Notes: generated by a model from the letters alone, not told the origin. Positions 34,959 to 47,158 are shown, counted from the first letter of the stretch. The stretch: DNA of 64,000 nucleotides from Luidia sarsii (GCA_949987565.1 OX465107.1:8933721-8997720), one strand, 5' to 3'. A program made the numbers and translations.

Positions 34959-37900
34959 TCACCGCAGCGAGCCAAACATTAACGTCGGGAGAAATTAATG
35001 ATCAATTATAACGTGGTAATTCCATGACGTTAATACACAAACTGACTAAAATGACCCTGCAATACATAAATCTCAAAATAGGGCCTGACGTCTAGATTCT
35101 AGCAGGACCTTTCTCAAAGGACTCTTTCTAATTCCATGAGTTAGAAAGATAAAGCTTAGGATCAAAACGTCATGCCCTCGACATTTTCAGTCGAGAATAT
35201 CATGGTGAGTGAAATAGAGGAGACGTTGCGAAACAATATATATGGATCTTTGTAACCGTGTGCTAGACCAAAATAAAATCTCCCCGAAGGTAGATTCTCA
35301 TCAATCTTTTCCATTTGGCAAACTTCCTTCATTTGGAGTGGCATTTCCAAAAAGAAACAAGACAAATTAAAGCCAGTCCAAGGATTATGAGCTACACAGT
35401 GACGCCACTTACCCGTGAAATTCCCCTTCCTTCTTATTCCATGTTTCTTCGAATTTTAATTAAACGCGGGTTGCGGTATGACATTCAATTTAAAATGACT
35501 CAACATTCGATGAGTCATTATCACAAGGGTTCGAAGGAGGCGTTTTAAAGAGAAAAGGTATTTGGACTAACCGCAAGATTTCATTAATTCCAAATTAAAG
35601 GTCGGTCCACTATATTGCTTAATTAATCCCAAAGGAGTATAAGCACTACAAATACACATTTTGCATAATATGCACAATCAAACGTGTTCTCAGATTCCAG
35701 ATATTGTGGGAATCAATTCCCCAAAATAGTAGTCGCACTATAGGGTCGCACCGACAATATTCTATAGGCCTATCTATAATTTAGGACGTTTAAACGGTTT
35801 GTTGGATTGATAGGTAAAGAGTAATCATCAAGAAACTGGGGCCAAATGCTTGTTTCTAGATGCCTATGACATCATACTGGGTAAATGAAATAATGGCCCA
35901 CGCCTGAGCCAAAGCCTTCATTTCGTGTAGGGGACGGAAACCAGCCTAAGTAACGGACAGTATATCGCCGTCTGGCAGGACACAGACGGCATGCTTTCCA
36001 TTCTCCACTTTGTCCTTTACCAAAAATCAAGGCAACGCGCTCTTCACTATATTCCTTGAATATTATATGTCTTTATTGAAATTCAATGGTAAATAAATAT
36101 TATTTCCCTTCTTATTGTGTTTAAGTAAATCATGTAACAAATAGGCCTAGGCCCTATATTTTAAGCAAAATTTTAAGGCCCACTTAATTTTTAAATTTTT
36201 TAAAAAGGCAAACAAAACTGTTTACTAGACCGAGACTTGAACACGAAACCTTTGGTTTTGCGTACCAGTGGTCTTACCAACTGAATAAAATTATTAAATG
36301 AATTATTTATAAGATGATCATACATTGCATGAAAAACATTCATAAATACAATCAATATGCAGACATTTATTTCCAAACCCATTAAAATAATTGTCATGAC
36401 TTTTTCACAGTAAAACCGTCAAAAATTAACCAAATTATACAGTTTGCAATGTTGGATCCAGTACACCTAGTTATCAGGATATTTTAGTATCCGAGACTTT
36501 AGTACAAAATACTATTCAAATCACGGGAGGGGCCTTGGTCTGACTTCCTTGGCCTATCTTAAACATTGACACAGGAGGGCCCAATGTTTTAATACTGGCA
36601 GTAACATTCTCAATGGTTTCTGCCCTTGAAAAAGGTAATTCTTTTATCGACATGTCAGGCTCTACCTTTTGAGATTTGTTGTAAGTCTAGGCAGTATGTA
36701 GTGTGGGAATAATTTATTTTATTATTAATAAACAATTAATTGAATGCTTGACAAAACATTTAGAATGATTCTACTAATGTTATTCTCCAATACTAACCTT
36801 AATACTCTTTTAACATTCCAATACTATTTGTATAACATGTATATTACATTGCTTAAGCACGCGTATCTTCCCCATTGATAACTTTTTTTTTTTAGTTATT
36901 GCCCTAACATTTTAGAATACACAGTCAGGTAATTTTTGTGGTGAAAGTAGAGTAGGTTAATTTTGAGGCAAACCTTCACAAAGGAAACATTGTGAGTAAA
37001 TACATATACCATCATCAACAATAATATACTCAAACACCTTCTACTCTCTTAATAATGATAACAATAATAATAATAATACAAGATGTTATTCAACAACAAT
37101 GAAGATATAATAAAGTAAAATTTACATATTCTTTGCAATTGAATTTGCAGTTGTGAAATTCTGAAATAAATATCCTTTTCACAATAAAACCGAATAAGCT
37201 CAAAAAAATAAAAAGCTCAAAATGTGTTTTTCTATATAGGCCAATATATTAAAATATAAAATTGCAGCACAATTTTCAAGGAAATGAACGAATATCCAAA
37301 TATAGTGTCCCAAAAACCAATACAAGGTAGGATGGCAATATTAGATATAATCAATTGAGTAGATACTTCATAATTCAGCGTCTGCAACCTTAGGCACCCA
37401 AACCAGTTGCTGTAACTGCAGCAGAGCCTGCAGTTGGCCAATACGGCTCCGCCATTGTAGCAGGTGCTGCAACTCAAAGGCTTAATAAGTCACAGTAGGT
37501 CTCCACTTTTGCAAGGCGCAGAACAACTTGATCTTTTCTTGATCTCTTGATCTCTTTCAACAGAGTCAACAATCCATAATGAACTTTTCAAAATATCACG
37601 GAAGTGTGAAAAGACATGGTAGAGGCAGGATGATCTATATTGACATACTGAAAAGATACAAGAAGCTGGAAAACAAAGAAGAACAAAGGAATGCCACATT
37701 GGACAGGCTAGTATGGACATGATACAGTCATATAGCCTGAGAAGGTATTGGTAAGATGCTCCTTAAAATAATAGAACTATTGTACATACAGTACTTTGTG
37801 AGCTTTGTACTTCCTTGTGAAGAATACTTAAACTGGACTGCAAAAGTTACTGGACTGAAAGTAGAAAGTAGAAAACAGAGAAGGGATTGAAAGAAAAGTA

Positions 37901-39040
37901 TTGACTGGAAAATACAAGGATGGAAAAGTAGAGGGAGACAATGCAATGCCTCATTTTATGTTCATATGATCCACCAGCTTCCTTCAGAAAGCTTCAAAAG
38001 GATTGTTTGTAGCAGACAAGATACCTGATCATGAGGCGGAGGAGGATGACATCATGACAGCGATAACGATAATGTAGTAGTAGTTTATCAAGAGAAATTA
38101 ACATAATCAAGGCCTCAAAAGACCACTCAAGGGCTGAAGAAAGTAATAAGGAGAAGAACCATGACCATATTAGATCAGGAGGAAGAAAGATGAGTGTTTA
38201 TGTTACGTTTGAATTTGTCTCAAATGAAATGCGTTTGAATGAAACTCACAATAACATAAATGAAAAGGTACTGGAATTGCATGGCACAAATTTTGTGCAT
38301 TATGACCATAAACAAGAATGTTATGTAGAATAGTGCTTGCTTATCATTCAATCAGTGAAACTGTTCATTTACAGTACATGCATTTACTGTAAACATTCTC
38401 ACTTCTCACTCAAGTATTAGAAGTTAAAGAGCCTGGCTTTTTGATCCTAGAACTAATGGCATCATTATCCCAGACAACAAGTCTGTGCTACAATCAAAAT
38501 GTCAGACCCACTTCTAAAATGTGCACACATCTGGTCAATGGCCAGCAACATTTCAGCAGTTTGAATTGGTGCATTTTTGTAGTACATAACTTTTTTTTCC
38601 ATACACAGTTAAAAATATAATTGATTTGTGAAATACTGTACATTTATATATTAAATGCACTCACTTACTCCTCACTTAAAAAATACCTATTTCTACTCAC
38701 CCTGCTTATTCAAATTTGAACGGGTGAAAACTTGACTCTGCCTTTGAGAAAGGTCCTGCTAGGATCGAAACGTCAGGCCCACTAAATTATAACAGTTCAT
38801 TATGTTTATATGGGGAATATCTGTATATTAGGAAAAAAAAATCAAAATCATAAATGTGACCCTATGACCTTTGTCAAAGCTAAGGGATTTCATTGTATGA
38901 TGTAAGGCACAGTGTTAGGATTAAAACGATACCTTTCTCAAAGCCTCCATGAGAACAAAATATAAAAATTGTGGCATAAAATGCCTTATTCCTTCTCAAA
39001 TCTTTGCCAGTAATGTTTTTATAAAATGGCAACGAAAACT
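34959..39040. other. Intergenic DNA / possible 3' region of ASB8
   Basis: No gene recognised. It contains copies of the dispersed GGTCCTGCTAGGATCGAAAC repeat (about 35085-35180, 36595-36665, 38740-38790, 38920-38950) and a decayed tRNA-like unit at about 36215-36290. The end of the ASB8 transcript cannot be placed. Confidence 0.4.
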
Positions 39041-39480
39041 GTGACTGGACCAGGACTTGTACCCAAGGCCTCTGGTTTTGTATAGAGCAATCAAGCCCTT
39101 ATATGGCGACCTTCCCAAGTAGTCAACTTATCTTAGCCAGTTTTCCAAATTGTTCAAAAATTATCAGTAAGTTTGAAAAAGCTTCATCCCAAAAAGTTGG
39201 ATCCCAAAACTGCTGGAGGTTTTAGAACAATTGGTTTGCAGCTGGTTTGGGTTGCATTGGTTTGCACTTGCACCTGCCTACAACTTGTTTGCATCTGAAT
39301 AAAACAGGGTAGTGCTCCCTGGAGATATACGGCAGTTAATGGTTGAATGCTTCTAACTGGTGCCCCCACCCCGGAAAATGGAAAAAGATAAGTTGACTAT
39401 TTGGCCGCCATCAAGGGCTGGATAACTCAGATGGTACATACAACTGGAGGTCAGATTCAAATGTTTCAATACAAATGACA
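39041..39480. repeat. tRNA-derived inverted composite repeat
   Basis: An antisense tRNA-like unit (39042 to about 39105, starting TGACTGGACCAGGACTTG) and a sense unit (39415 to about 39475, GGGCTGGATAACTCAGATGG) flank a core with inner inverted motifs AGTCAACTTATCTT and AAGATAAGTTGACT. The same arrangement occurs at 56440-56895. Confidence 0.6.
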
Positions 39481-39656
39481 AGCAATAATGAATAAACTGG
39501 TTGCTTGAATGGTTGGATGCAGGACTATACTAGCCATGACTGACTTGCTGAGAACTGAATGAGGACTAGGATTCAAAATGGCATGACACCAACAGCCGAG
39601 ATCTGGGATCCAGTTCCCCAAACACCGTGGACAAATGAAGGCTAAGCTACTGTGTC

Positions 39657-40298
39657 TTATTCAGCAGTCTGGAATAGCAGGTATCTTTGAAGAGGCGCAG
39701 GCAGAGGTAGTCCGCTCATCAACTTTTCTCGGCTTCCATCTACCAGCGACTGGCGGATCTTGTAGCGGCATAGCTGGCGTAGAAACCGCGGCGAGCAGCA
39801 GAGGTCATCGGCAAACTCCTTCAGCTCGGCGTCGTTAGTCACGGACGACGGGAACTCCCCGTTGTGGTCGCGGAGACTGATCTGGCCCGATGCGCGCGCG
39901 AGGACGTTCAGGCACTCTCGGTCTCTCTCTCCGCCCAGGCCGAGACTGAAGAGGTTGCAGACGCGATGGAGCGGCGAGATGCCGCTGCAGTTGTCCAGGT
40001 GCGGCTCAGCGCCGTAGCCCAGCACCAGCACCATGCACTCCAGGCTGCCCTTCTGCGAGGCCCAGTGCAGCGGGCTGTCATGGTTGAAGTCCAAGGCGTC
40101 CACGAGGGCACTGTTCTCCAGCAGCACCCTGGCGCACTCGGTGCTGTTGCGGAAGCAGGCCCAGTGCAGGGGCGTGTTGTAGTTGCCATCCCGGGAATTG
40201 ACATCGGCGCCAGCCGCTATTAGTGTGGTCACACATTCTGCATCCTTCTCGGCCGCATAGTGCATTGCTGTACGTTCATATCCATCCACAGTGTTCAC
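39657..40298 (-). CDS. ASB8: ASB8 exon 3
   Basis: Acceptor TTCTGCAG at 40300-40299; starts VNTVDGYERTAMHYAA. It codes ankyrin repeats 2-4, the linker and the whole SOCS box; the stop is at 39659-39657. It is markedly richer in G+C than its flanks. Confidence 0.96.
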   Translation of the reverse strand: MNTVDGYERTAMHYAAEKDAECVTTLIAAGADVNSRDGNYNTPLHWACFRNSTECARVLLENSALVDALDFNHDSPLHWASQKGSLECMVLVLGYGAEPHLDNCSGISPLHRVCNLFSLGLGGERDRECLNVLARASGQISLRDHNGEFPSSVTNDAELKEFADDLCCSPRFLRQLCRYKIRQSLVDGSREKLMSGLPLPAPLQRYLLFQTAE

Positions 40299-43232
40299 CT
40301 GCAGAACAAAAGGCCCACTGGCTTAAACTTTGAAACTTCTTACTGATTTTCAATGGCCCAAATCACAAACAATTTTAGGTCTTAGTAATTCTTACATTCT
40401 TATCCCAACAGGACCTTTCTAAAAGCCCAAAATTTGCTTATGGATTTAAGAGAATCAGACTGCTGCCCACACTTCCACATGTATTTTAAGCTAAGGAGTA
40501 CCAAACCATCCATGATCCAATGTAAGTCAAACATGATTATAAGCATGACGAGCACTGCGACCCACAATCTTGTTGTAAAACTGAGGATGAATGTTCCCAC
40601 TTGGGAGAATCTCTTGCATGAGCAGTTCTAATGAATTGGGCCTTTGTGCATACATACCTCAGCACCGTGTCTTAGTAGTAATCGGACGCAGTCTACATCA
40701 CCGGCCATGCAGGCACAGTGTAGAGGCATCAGGGTACCATGCGGCTGATTAATGTCAGCACCCTCTGCAATCACACTCTCCACAGTGTCCTATGAACAGC
40801 AACAAACAAAAGCCCTTTTTACACGAGCACCGAAAAGGCTCTGTGAAAATTGGCGCCGGACGGATGTGTGATACAATGGCTGAATAGTGCAAAGCGACGT
40901 ACGGACATCGCTTTGCAATGTTTAGAAAATAGTCGTAGGGCTCAACGTGTGCACACTCCCGCAGACCACTCCGCAACCGGACCTGCCGGCACATCGTGAC
41001 GTCATGCAGTGTCAAATCAAAGATGGCCACTTCAACTCGGCTCGTCGACCCATTCTCGGTCAACTGAGGGGAATTTTCTCCCTTTTCCCAAACGTGAGTA
41101 AAACAAAATGACCAGTATTGGAATCTGTGATTCTCACTGAATCCTCAATGGGCACGTGGGACGGTTTTACGGGTGTTTTGGGGGGAAATCTGGGGATTTT
41201 GAAAGGGTTGTTTTTTTCAAAGTCCCTAAAGTCACCCGACCCTCAAAATTTCAAAATTTGATTAAAAATGGGTGACTCGTCGGGTCCAAGTTACTCGGAG
41301 TAGTACTAAACGTAAATGTACTACACTACATACTAGTCCGAGTAGCTTGGACCCTTACAATCACCCTTTAAAAAAAAAATTAGGAGGTCGGGCGAGAGTA
41401 GGGTCCAAGATTCTCAGTAAGGAAACACGTGCTAACAACGACGTGTTTGACTCCATGACTACCCCCGACCGAAACCCCCAGATTTTACCCTGAAAACACC
41501 TGTGAAACTGTCCGACGAACCCATTTCTGGATTAAGTGAGAATCACAGATATCAATACTGGTCATTTGTTTTAAAAAAGAGAAATTTCCCCTCAGGTGAT
41601 CGAGAAGATTCTCTCCCGTCCGACGAGCCAAAAGGCTGCTATTCTTAAATCGAAATAATGGCCGATGTACGTCTGGGTACCGGGGCACAGTCTAAGGGGC
41701 TCTGTGAGTGTGCGCAGGCATACACGCGTTGAGCCACAGCGACTGTTTCCTGAAAAGCACAAATCAATGTCCGGACATGGTGCGCTGCATGCTGTGATTG
41801 TGAACTGCATTTCGCATTCGCGCGACGTGTGGTTTGCGCTTTTCAGGAAACAGTCGTCGGGACGTGCAATGCGTGTATGCGAGCACACACTCACAGAGCC
41901 CATTAGACTGTGCCCCCGGTACCCAGACGTACATCGGCCGTTATTTTGATTTAAAAATAGCACCCTTTTGGCTCGTTGGAAGGGAGAGAATCTTCTCAAT
42001 CACCTGAGGGGAAATTGCTCTTTTTTCATCAAACGTGAGTAAAACAAATTACCAGTATTGAAATCGGTGATTCTCACTTAATCCAAAGATTGGTCATTGG
42101 GTTTGTGGGACGCTTTCACTGGTGTTTTCAGGGTAAAATCTGGGGGTTTCGGTCGGAGGTAGTCATGGAGTCGAACACGTCGTTGTTTGCACGTGTTTCC
42201 TTACTGAGAATCTTGGACCCTGCTATCGCCCGACCTCCTCAAAAAAAATTTAAAAGGGCGATTGTAAGGGTCCAAGTTACTTGGACTAACTACATACATG
42301 CATACCCCCAGAACTGTGGGGTTCTACGTCGTCCGCTGCTCTCCCGACCGCAACCCCACAGATAACTAGGCTTTTTTCCCATAGGCTTCTGTGTAACGTT
42401 CACAAGTGCTGTGGCATAGGGATCAGCAGGTTCAGCATAACTCATAAAATACTGCTTCATTTGGCCCAAGATTTCTAGCAAATGTGGTTTACATACCACG
42501 CACCTGTGTGCAACTGTCCATGTGGTGAAAATTTGTCGATTTCAAAAAAAAAATGGGCGAAAACCTCCCGGTTTGGTCGCAAGATCCAAACGGCAGCGCC
42601 GCAACTGGCAGTCTGGTCCCCTGTACGTCTTTGCAGCAAGGCGCTATACTGTAGTCTGTACTACAGGGACCAGACTGCCAGTTACGGAGCTGCCGTTTGA
42701 AAATGAATGTTGCAACCGAACCGGGAGGTTTTCGCCCATTTTTGGGGGGAAATCGACACATTTTCGCCACATGGACAGTTGCACACAGGTGGGTGGTATG
42801 TAAACCACATTTGCTAGAAATCTTGGGCCAAATGAAGCAGTATTTTATGAGTTATGCTGAACCTGCTGATCCCTATGCCACAGCACTTGTGAACGTTACA
42901 CAGAAGCCTATGGGAAAAAAGCCTAGTTATCTGTGGGGTTGCGGTCGGGAGAGCAGCGGACGACGTGGAACCCCGCAGTTCTGGGGGTAGTAGAACCCCA
43001 CAGTTCTGGGGGTAATACATGCAATGATGCATGCAGTGTCAGTGGTACTTGGCATTGCAATTTGCATTGAGTAAACGGGCATAAATATCCGCACATATCA
43101 TCCATATGTCATTAATAATTTTAATAATTATACCTGTGGGTTTATGGTCCAACCACTTATTGCACGTACGAGGCGATCAGATAAGTTGTACTGATTCTGA
43201 GCCATTGCTAGACGATACCAGGTGCTGGTCAT
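39657..43232 (-). CDS. ASB8: ASB8 orthologue: ankyrin-repeat and SOCS-box protein (3 exons)
   Basis: Substrate-receptor subunit of a Cullin-5/Elongin B-C/Rbx2 ubiquitin ligase, by family. Exons on the minus strand: 43232-43134 (33 codons), 40789-40658 (44 codons), 40298-39657 (213 codons plus stop), all phase 0 with GT/AG borders. The product is 290 residues; vertebrate ASB8 is 288. The N-terminus NQYNLSDRLVRAI parallels the family's YSLSERLIRTI. Four ankyrin repeats run from about 51 to 181 (signatures PLHCACMAGDVDCVRLLL, TAMHYAAEKDAECV, TPLHWACFRNSTECARVLL, SPLHWASQKGSLECM). The SOCS box (about 247-290) has a BC box FLRQLCRYKIRQSL and a Cul5 box LPLPAPLQRYLLF. The start at 43232 is chosen by length match; the frame stays open upstream to another ATG at 43391 that would add 53 unlike residues. 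Intron 1 (2,344 bases) is packed with foldback elements. Confidence 0.95.
40658..40789 (-). CDS. ASB8: ASB8 exon 2
   Basis: Acceptor GTTCATAG before 40789, donor GTATGT after 40658. It reads DTVESVIAEGADINQPHG and then PLHCACMAGDVDCVRLLL: the pre-repeat and ankyrin repeat 1. It has no ATG-led frame and was found by homology to the family. Confidence 0.95.
40820..41302. mobile_element. Half copy of foldback FB1
   Basis: Only the right half of the element is present. GGGCTCAACGTGTGCACAC, AAATCAAAGATGGCC, CTCACTGAATCC and the terminal GGGTCCAAGTTACTCGGAGTA match the right arm of 2125-2979. The left boundary is approximate and no target duplication is seen, so the left arm has probably been deleted. 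Confidence 0.65.
41325..42297. mobile_element. Foldback FB1, intact copy with 9-bp target duplication
   Basis: Element 41334-42288 (955 bp): begins TAGTCCGAGTAGCTTGGACC and ends GGTCCAAGTTACTTGGACTA. The arms are inverted over almost their whole length and meet near 41810. The target duplication ACTACATAC is exact at 41325-41333 and 42289-42297. A 9-bp duplication is typical of the Mutator-like (MULE) group, in which long-arm foldbacks are known. No transposase is encoded. Confidence 0.88.
42294..43023. mobile_element. Foldback FB2 with 9-bp target duplication
   Basis: Element 42303-43014 (712 bp): begins TACCCCCAGAACTGTGGGGT and ends ACCCCACAGTTCTGGGGGTA, flanked by exact ATACATGCA at 42294-42302 and 43015-43023. 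The arms (for example TCTAGCAAATGTGGTTTACA at 42473 and its inverse at 42798) meet near 42650. The right terminus is doubled, with an extra GTAGAACCCCACAGTTCTGG unit. It is unrelated in sequence to FB1. Its left target copy overlaps the right target copy of FB1, so it inserted at that junction. Confidence 0.88.
43134..43232 (-). CDS. ASB8: ASB8 exon 1
   Basis: ATG at 43232-43230, MTSTWYRLAMAQNQYNLSDR onward, ending INPQ before donor GTATAA at 43133. Phase 0 to exon 2. Alignment by eye with the vertebrate N-terminus supports this exon despite its small size. Confidence 0.88.
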
Positions 43233-45969
43233 CACATCGCAAGATCGATCACATCGAGGCAAGCAAGTACTCGACCTAGGATTTGTTTTCCCGGAAGTTG
43301 AACGTGGTCGGATCGCAGACTCCCTCCTGTTGTTTATGCATAGACCCTCGCCCGCCTCCAGGTCCAGTCTGTGGTTTATGCTAACTTGCATAGACTAGCT
43401 CCTAGTCCCTATGTTCGATCGTCATTATAGAATCCACTTCGCATATTCATTTTCATTTAATAGACAAAATGAGGTGCCCAGACCAAAAACATAACCTGGC
43501 TATAATAGTCAGAGTATAGGCTATAGAACAATTTTCCGGCCTCAGATGACGTACAGCTCATGACAATCTTTCGAGACGGAAGCTAAAGGTCAAAGGTGCA
43601 AACACAGTAAGTTGTAAACACTAAAGTTTACAGTGTCTGCACATAATGACACATTGACAGTAGCGCCTAGCGTAGCGGTCCACGGCAGCCATTTCTGTGT
43701 GCTCTCCAGTCCATGTAGAAACCTTAGTAAATAGCTGTAGGCCTCTAAACTTTAAGCTGCACGGCATACATATTCGACGCAGTAATTATTCTGCCTATTG
43801 CTGACTGTGTTTGAAGGTGAGTATTGTGGAAATTTTGTCGCGGTAATTTTCTATCATCTAACTTTCTTTTGCCAAGCAAAAAATAGTTTGAACTTACACA
43901 ACTGTCACAAGTACTTACACTACAGTAACACTAACACACCTTACAATACAAGTTACTTTACACTGATACTGTATACTAGTTACTACAATTACAAATAGTA
44001 GTACTTGTACTAGTAGTAACTACTACTACTACTTTGTACTAGCTAGTAAGTAGTAGTAGTACTTATACTAAAAACAGTTATAGTAGATAGTATGACACAA
44101 TGCTCAACAGTGTTTTACAACGGGAAGTCGGGAACAGCCACTGACTATAGTGACACTGGCAAATACCATTCTACCTCATAATCATATTCATAAGCACTAC
44201 GGTAACTTACAAGGTTATGCATGAATTATTGTCTTGTAATCAGTAATGTTGTATTTGGCCTCACACATTTTCTTTTTTCTCTTTGGAAGCAAGTTGTCTT
44301 ATTGATTGTACCCACAAATGTTGTTGCTGCCCCCATTCAATGTTTTACTGGCCCCAGGGCTACTACTAAATAGTACTGTACATTGTGCTGTGTAGTACAT
44401 GTAGTTGTAGTACTAGTACTAGTACTACTGTACTACTACTAGTACTAGTACTAGTACTACTACTACTAGTACTAGTAGTAGTAGTACTAGTACTAGAAGT
44501 AGACTAGAAGTGTCGAGCGGAAACATGGGTTCTTGCGCCATTATTGTATTTATGCAGTGAGCGCCAATCTCGCGAACCAACTTGAGTTTGCGTGCGCATG
44601 CTTAGGTTTGCGCTGATGACCTCACATGCAAACATGGGTCCTTGCGCGATGTTAGGTCAGTTTGCACTCGACAGTTCAGACCCCTGTACATACTGTACAT
44701 GTGTTGTGTCATTTTGTGGTTACAAATTCCAGATGCACCTGTACATTACAATAGTGTTATCAGAATGTGCGACATCTTTTGTATGTTTTGGGGTGCATGT
44801 GGGGGTGCTGGGGTGTTTGTTATTTGGGTTTTTTGAAACACTACACTAAAGCCTATGACTGAACACAATAACAATACAAAAGCTGATCTCCTTGCACACT
44901 TGACAGTTGACTTTAATATCAATATCGACTCAAAAGACTAAGAGAAGGGAGTCAGACGAATTGATATCCCTAAAATCTCACTTTTCAGAAAACCAACCCC
45001 AGTTTGACACACTTGGGCCCAATTTCATGGCTCTGCTTAACACAGAGTTCTGCGTTTACAGGATGCTGTAAGCACAGAATTCATTTCATAGATCGCGTAA
45101 GCAAGGATTTGGCATGGATTTTCTTAATGGTGGATTATGTATTTGCTACAACAGAGAAAAATGGCAGTTGTTCTTCAAACAGGACATGAAAACCCTAAAA
45201 GAATTTTTGTTTGCTTACGGAAGTAAATATAAGTATTGGCCAGGAAATATGCCTGCTTAAGCGTGGAATTTTTGCTTCCGTAAGCAATACTATGCTTATA
45301 GTTTGCAGGGACCAGATGTTGAAGTTGGTTGTCTTGTGTTCAAGCTGAGTTAGCAACTTTTCAAGCACTTTTGAGCCTTTTGCTGCTGGTTTGTGGAATT
45401 CATTCCTTTTATTTTATCTTAACAGCAAAATAAATGCCTTTGAAAAAGGTCCTGCTAGGATTGAAACATCAGGCCCTCTAACTTTTGAGATTTATGTATT
45501 GCAGGTCATTTTAGTCAGTGAGCAGTTTGCAACAGTTTTTGTTTTAATTTCAGCAAAATAAATGGAGACGAAATTGGCTGGGTTTTAAATTTCTGGAAAA
45601 TTTGTTGAAATTCTATAATAACTGTTGTAACTATAATAAGTCTATAAATTTAACTGTGTATTTCAGAGGATTCACTTTCTCAGTGTCATCCGTGTCATGT
45701 CACAGAAAGCAATCTTTGAATCATCAAATATCCCTTGCTTTGCCATTGCTCTCCTTCAATTTAAAGTGCCTATGGATGGAGCATAAAAGATTGCTTTTTG
45801 GAACCGACATTCTCAAATGTGGGTTGACATTCATGTATGGCTTACTTAAATATCTAACACAGTAACAGAGTATCACTATGAACATCGAAACTGTGAAAAT
45901 AGGGTGAGTTTTCACTGCATTTTCATAGTGTTTTCACCAGTGGTCTCCAAGGTCACATCTCTATGGGGT
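43233..45969. other. Intergenic DNA between ASB8 and the ankyrin gene, part 1
   Basis: No gene. It holds the presumed ASB8 promoter side (43233 to about 43800), a TACTAG/AGTAC microsatellite (densest at 44400-44505), a repeat of the GGGCCCAATTTCATGGCTCT type at 45016-45310 whose two halves carry inverted GCTTACGGAAG / CTTCCGTAAGC words, and a dispersed GGTCCTGCTAGGATTGAAAC copy at about 45440. Confidence 0.45.
44400..44505. repeat. ACTAGT/AGTACT microsatellite
   Basis: Repeated TAGTAC/TACTAG words that are self-complementary, so the whole tract can fold on itself. Similar shorter runs lie at 3595-3645 and 43985-44080. Confidence 0.85.
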
Positions 45970-46169
45970 CGTTCAGACACCGTACTAAAAGTGGTCTATC
46001 TTCGGTTTAAACTGATAATGGTCTATCTAGTTGTGTCTGAACGGTCTACGTAGACCGTTTTGGGTACTACAAACGGTCTATCTCAGACCGCCGAGGAGGG
46101 GTGGACTAGACTACGTAGACCAGTCTACATGTACGTAGACCGGTCTACAAACCTTAACGTGTCTGAACG
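45970..46169. repeat. Short element with CGTTCAGACAC inverted ends
   Basis: CGTTCAGACAC at 45970 and GTGTCTGAACG ending at 46169 are inverted ends, with an extra internal GTGTCTGAACG at about 46034. The interior is built from CTACGTAGACC/GGTCTACGTAG palindromes. Non-coding and MITE-like. Confidence 0.55.
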
Positions 46170-46880
46170 GTCTATCTCATAACCACATCCAGTTTAGGCA
46201 GACGAGCGGGCGCATTACATAATCTGTGATTTATGTCACTGCCCAAACTGCGCGAAACACAAGGACGCAATGTGCATTCCACCGATGTTATGTGCACTGT
46301 TGCTAGCCAGAAGGGAAGTTGGGATTCAGGGTCAAGCAACGTGTGTGACCTCTTAGTACCAGAGATAGACTGTTTTCAGTTGAACTCAGTGAGTATGAAC
46401 GCAAGGGGTTTGCAATTAAATGTTTACCTCCTGCGGTTCCCTACATTGCCAAACAACAGCAATGACATCATTACTTGCACACATGCATACCGATACATGT
46501 ATATTAACACATGGAGTCATGTACACATTGTCATTAGTAATTCATATACATGTACTACACATACACAGGTGGTACATAATGTACACGTGTGTACAGTAGG
46601 TACAGGCACATGTACTACAGGTTTTGCACCCAACTGAGACTGAGAGTCACTACTTGGGTCAGTGAACATACTGTAGGCTACTTTATGTAACACTATATGA
46701 CTTGCAGGTTTCATTATGGTTGCACTGGGCAGTGTTGGCCTAGCACTTCTATCCACAGTCTAGACCTGCCCCATTGTAATCCAGCAATCCCGTGACTGCT
46801 GACAATGAATATAGTGTTATTCTCTCTTTTCAGAGCTGTGCATATTCAGCCCCTGTTCCAATGGTTAATAATAATGACCT

Positions 46881-47158
46881 GGGTTCTATTTCATTAGAGG
46901 CAGGAATATTCCTATCTGTGACTTAGGAAGAATTTCATTTCGAATTCAAGAAAACAAAAGCTGAAGCATCATAGCATCAAAGTTCCTATTTCATAAACCA
47001 ATGTAGGTCATCTACTAGGAAGAATCCATTTCCATCTCTGGACTGAATTTGTGTCTTAATTGTCATAAGTTTAGACATTTTATTTAGCACATTGCTCTCT
47101 TAATTTAGGAACATTTTATTTAGGAAGATTCCTATACCCATGTTATGAAATAGAGCCC
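46881..47158. repeat. MITE-like element
   Basis: GGGTTCTATTTCATTAG at the left and TTATGAAATAGAGCCC at the right are imperfect inverted ends. Internally, AGGAATATTCCTAT and AGGAAGATTCCTATA are inverted partners. No coding capacity. Confidence 0.5.

Noticed and set aside
34655..34975. Two repetitive minus-strand frames of about 100 codons (FHRKECVHFTAKNVYISPQ type)
   Set aside because: Translation of the 23-bp minisatellite in two frames; no independent support.
34660..34975. CRISPR-like regular repeat array
   Set aside because: Units are directly adjacent with no unique spacers, and the genome is eukaryotic; it is a minisatellite. The arrays at 52493 and 62470 fail for the same reason.
39864..40223. 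119-codon plus-strand frame over ASB8 exon 3
   Set aside because: Antisense shadow of a GC-rich conserved exon.
41592..42803. Frames of 90-135 codons on both strands in the ASB8 intron as transposase genes
   Set aside because: They read across palindromic arms and mirror each other; no transposase motif is visible.
46233..46637. 134-codon plus-strand frame as an extra upstream exon of the ankyrin gene
   Set aside because: No ankyrin-like or other recognisable sequence, and it overlaps GTACATGT-type repeats.
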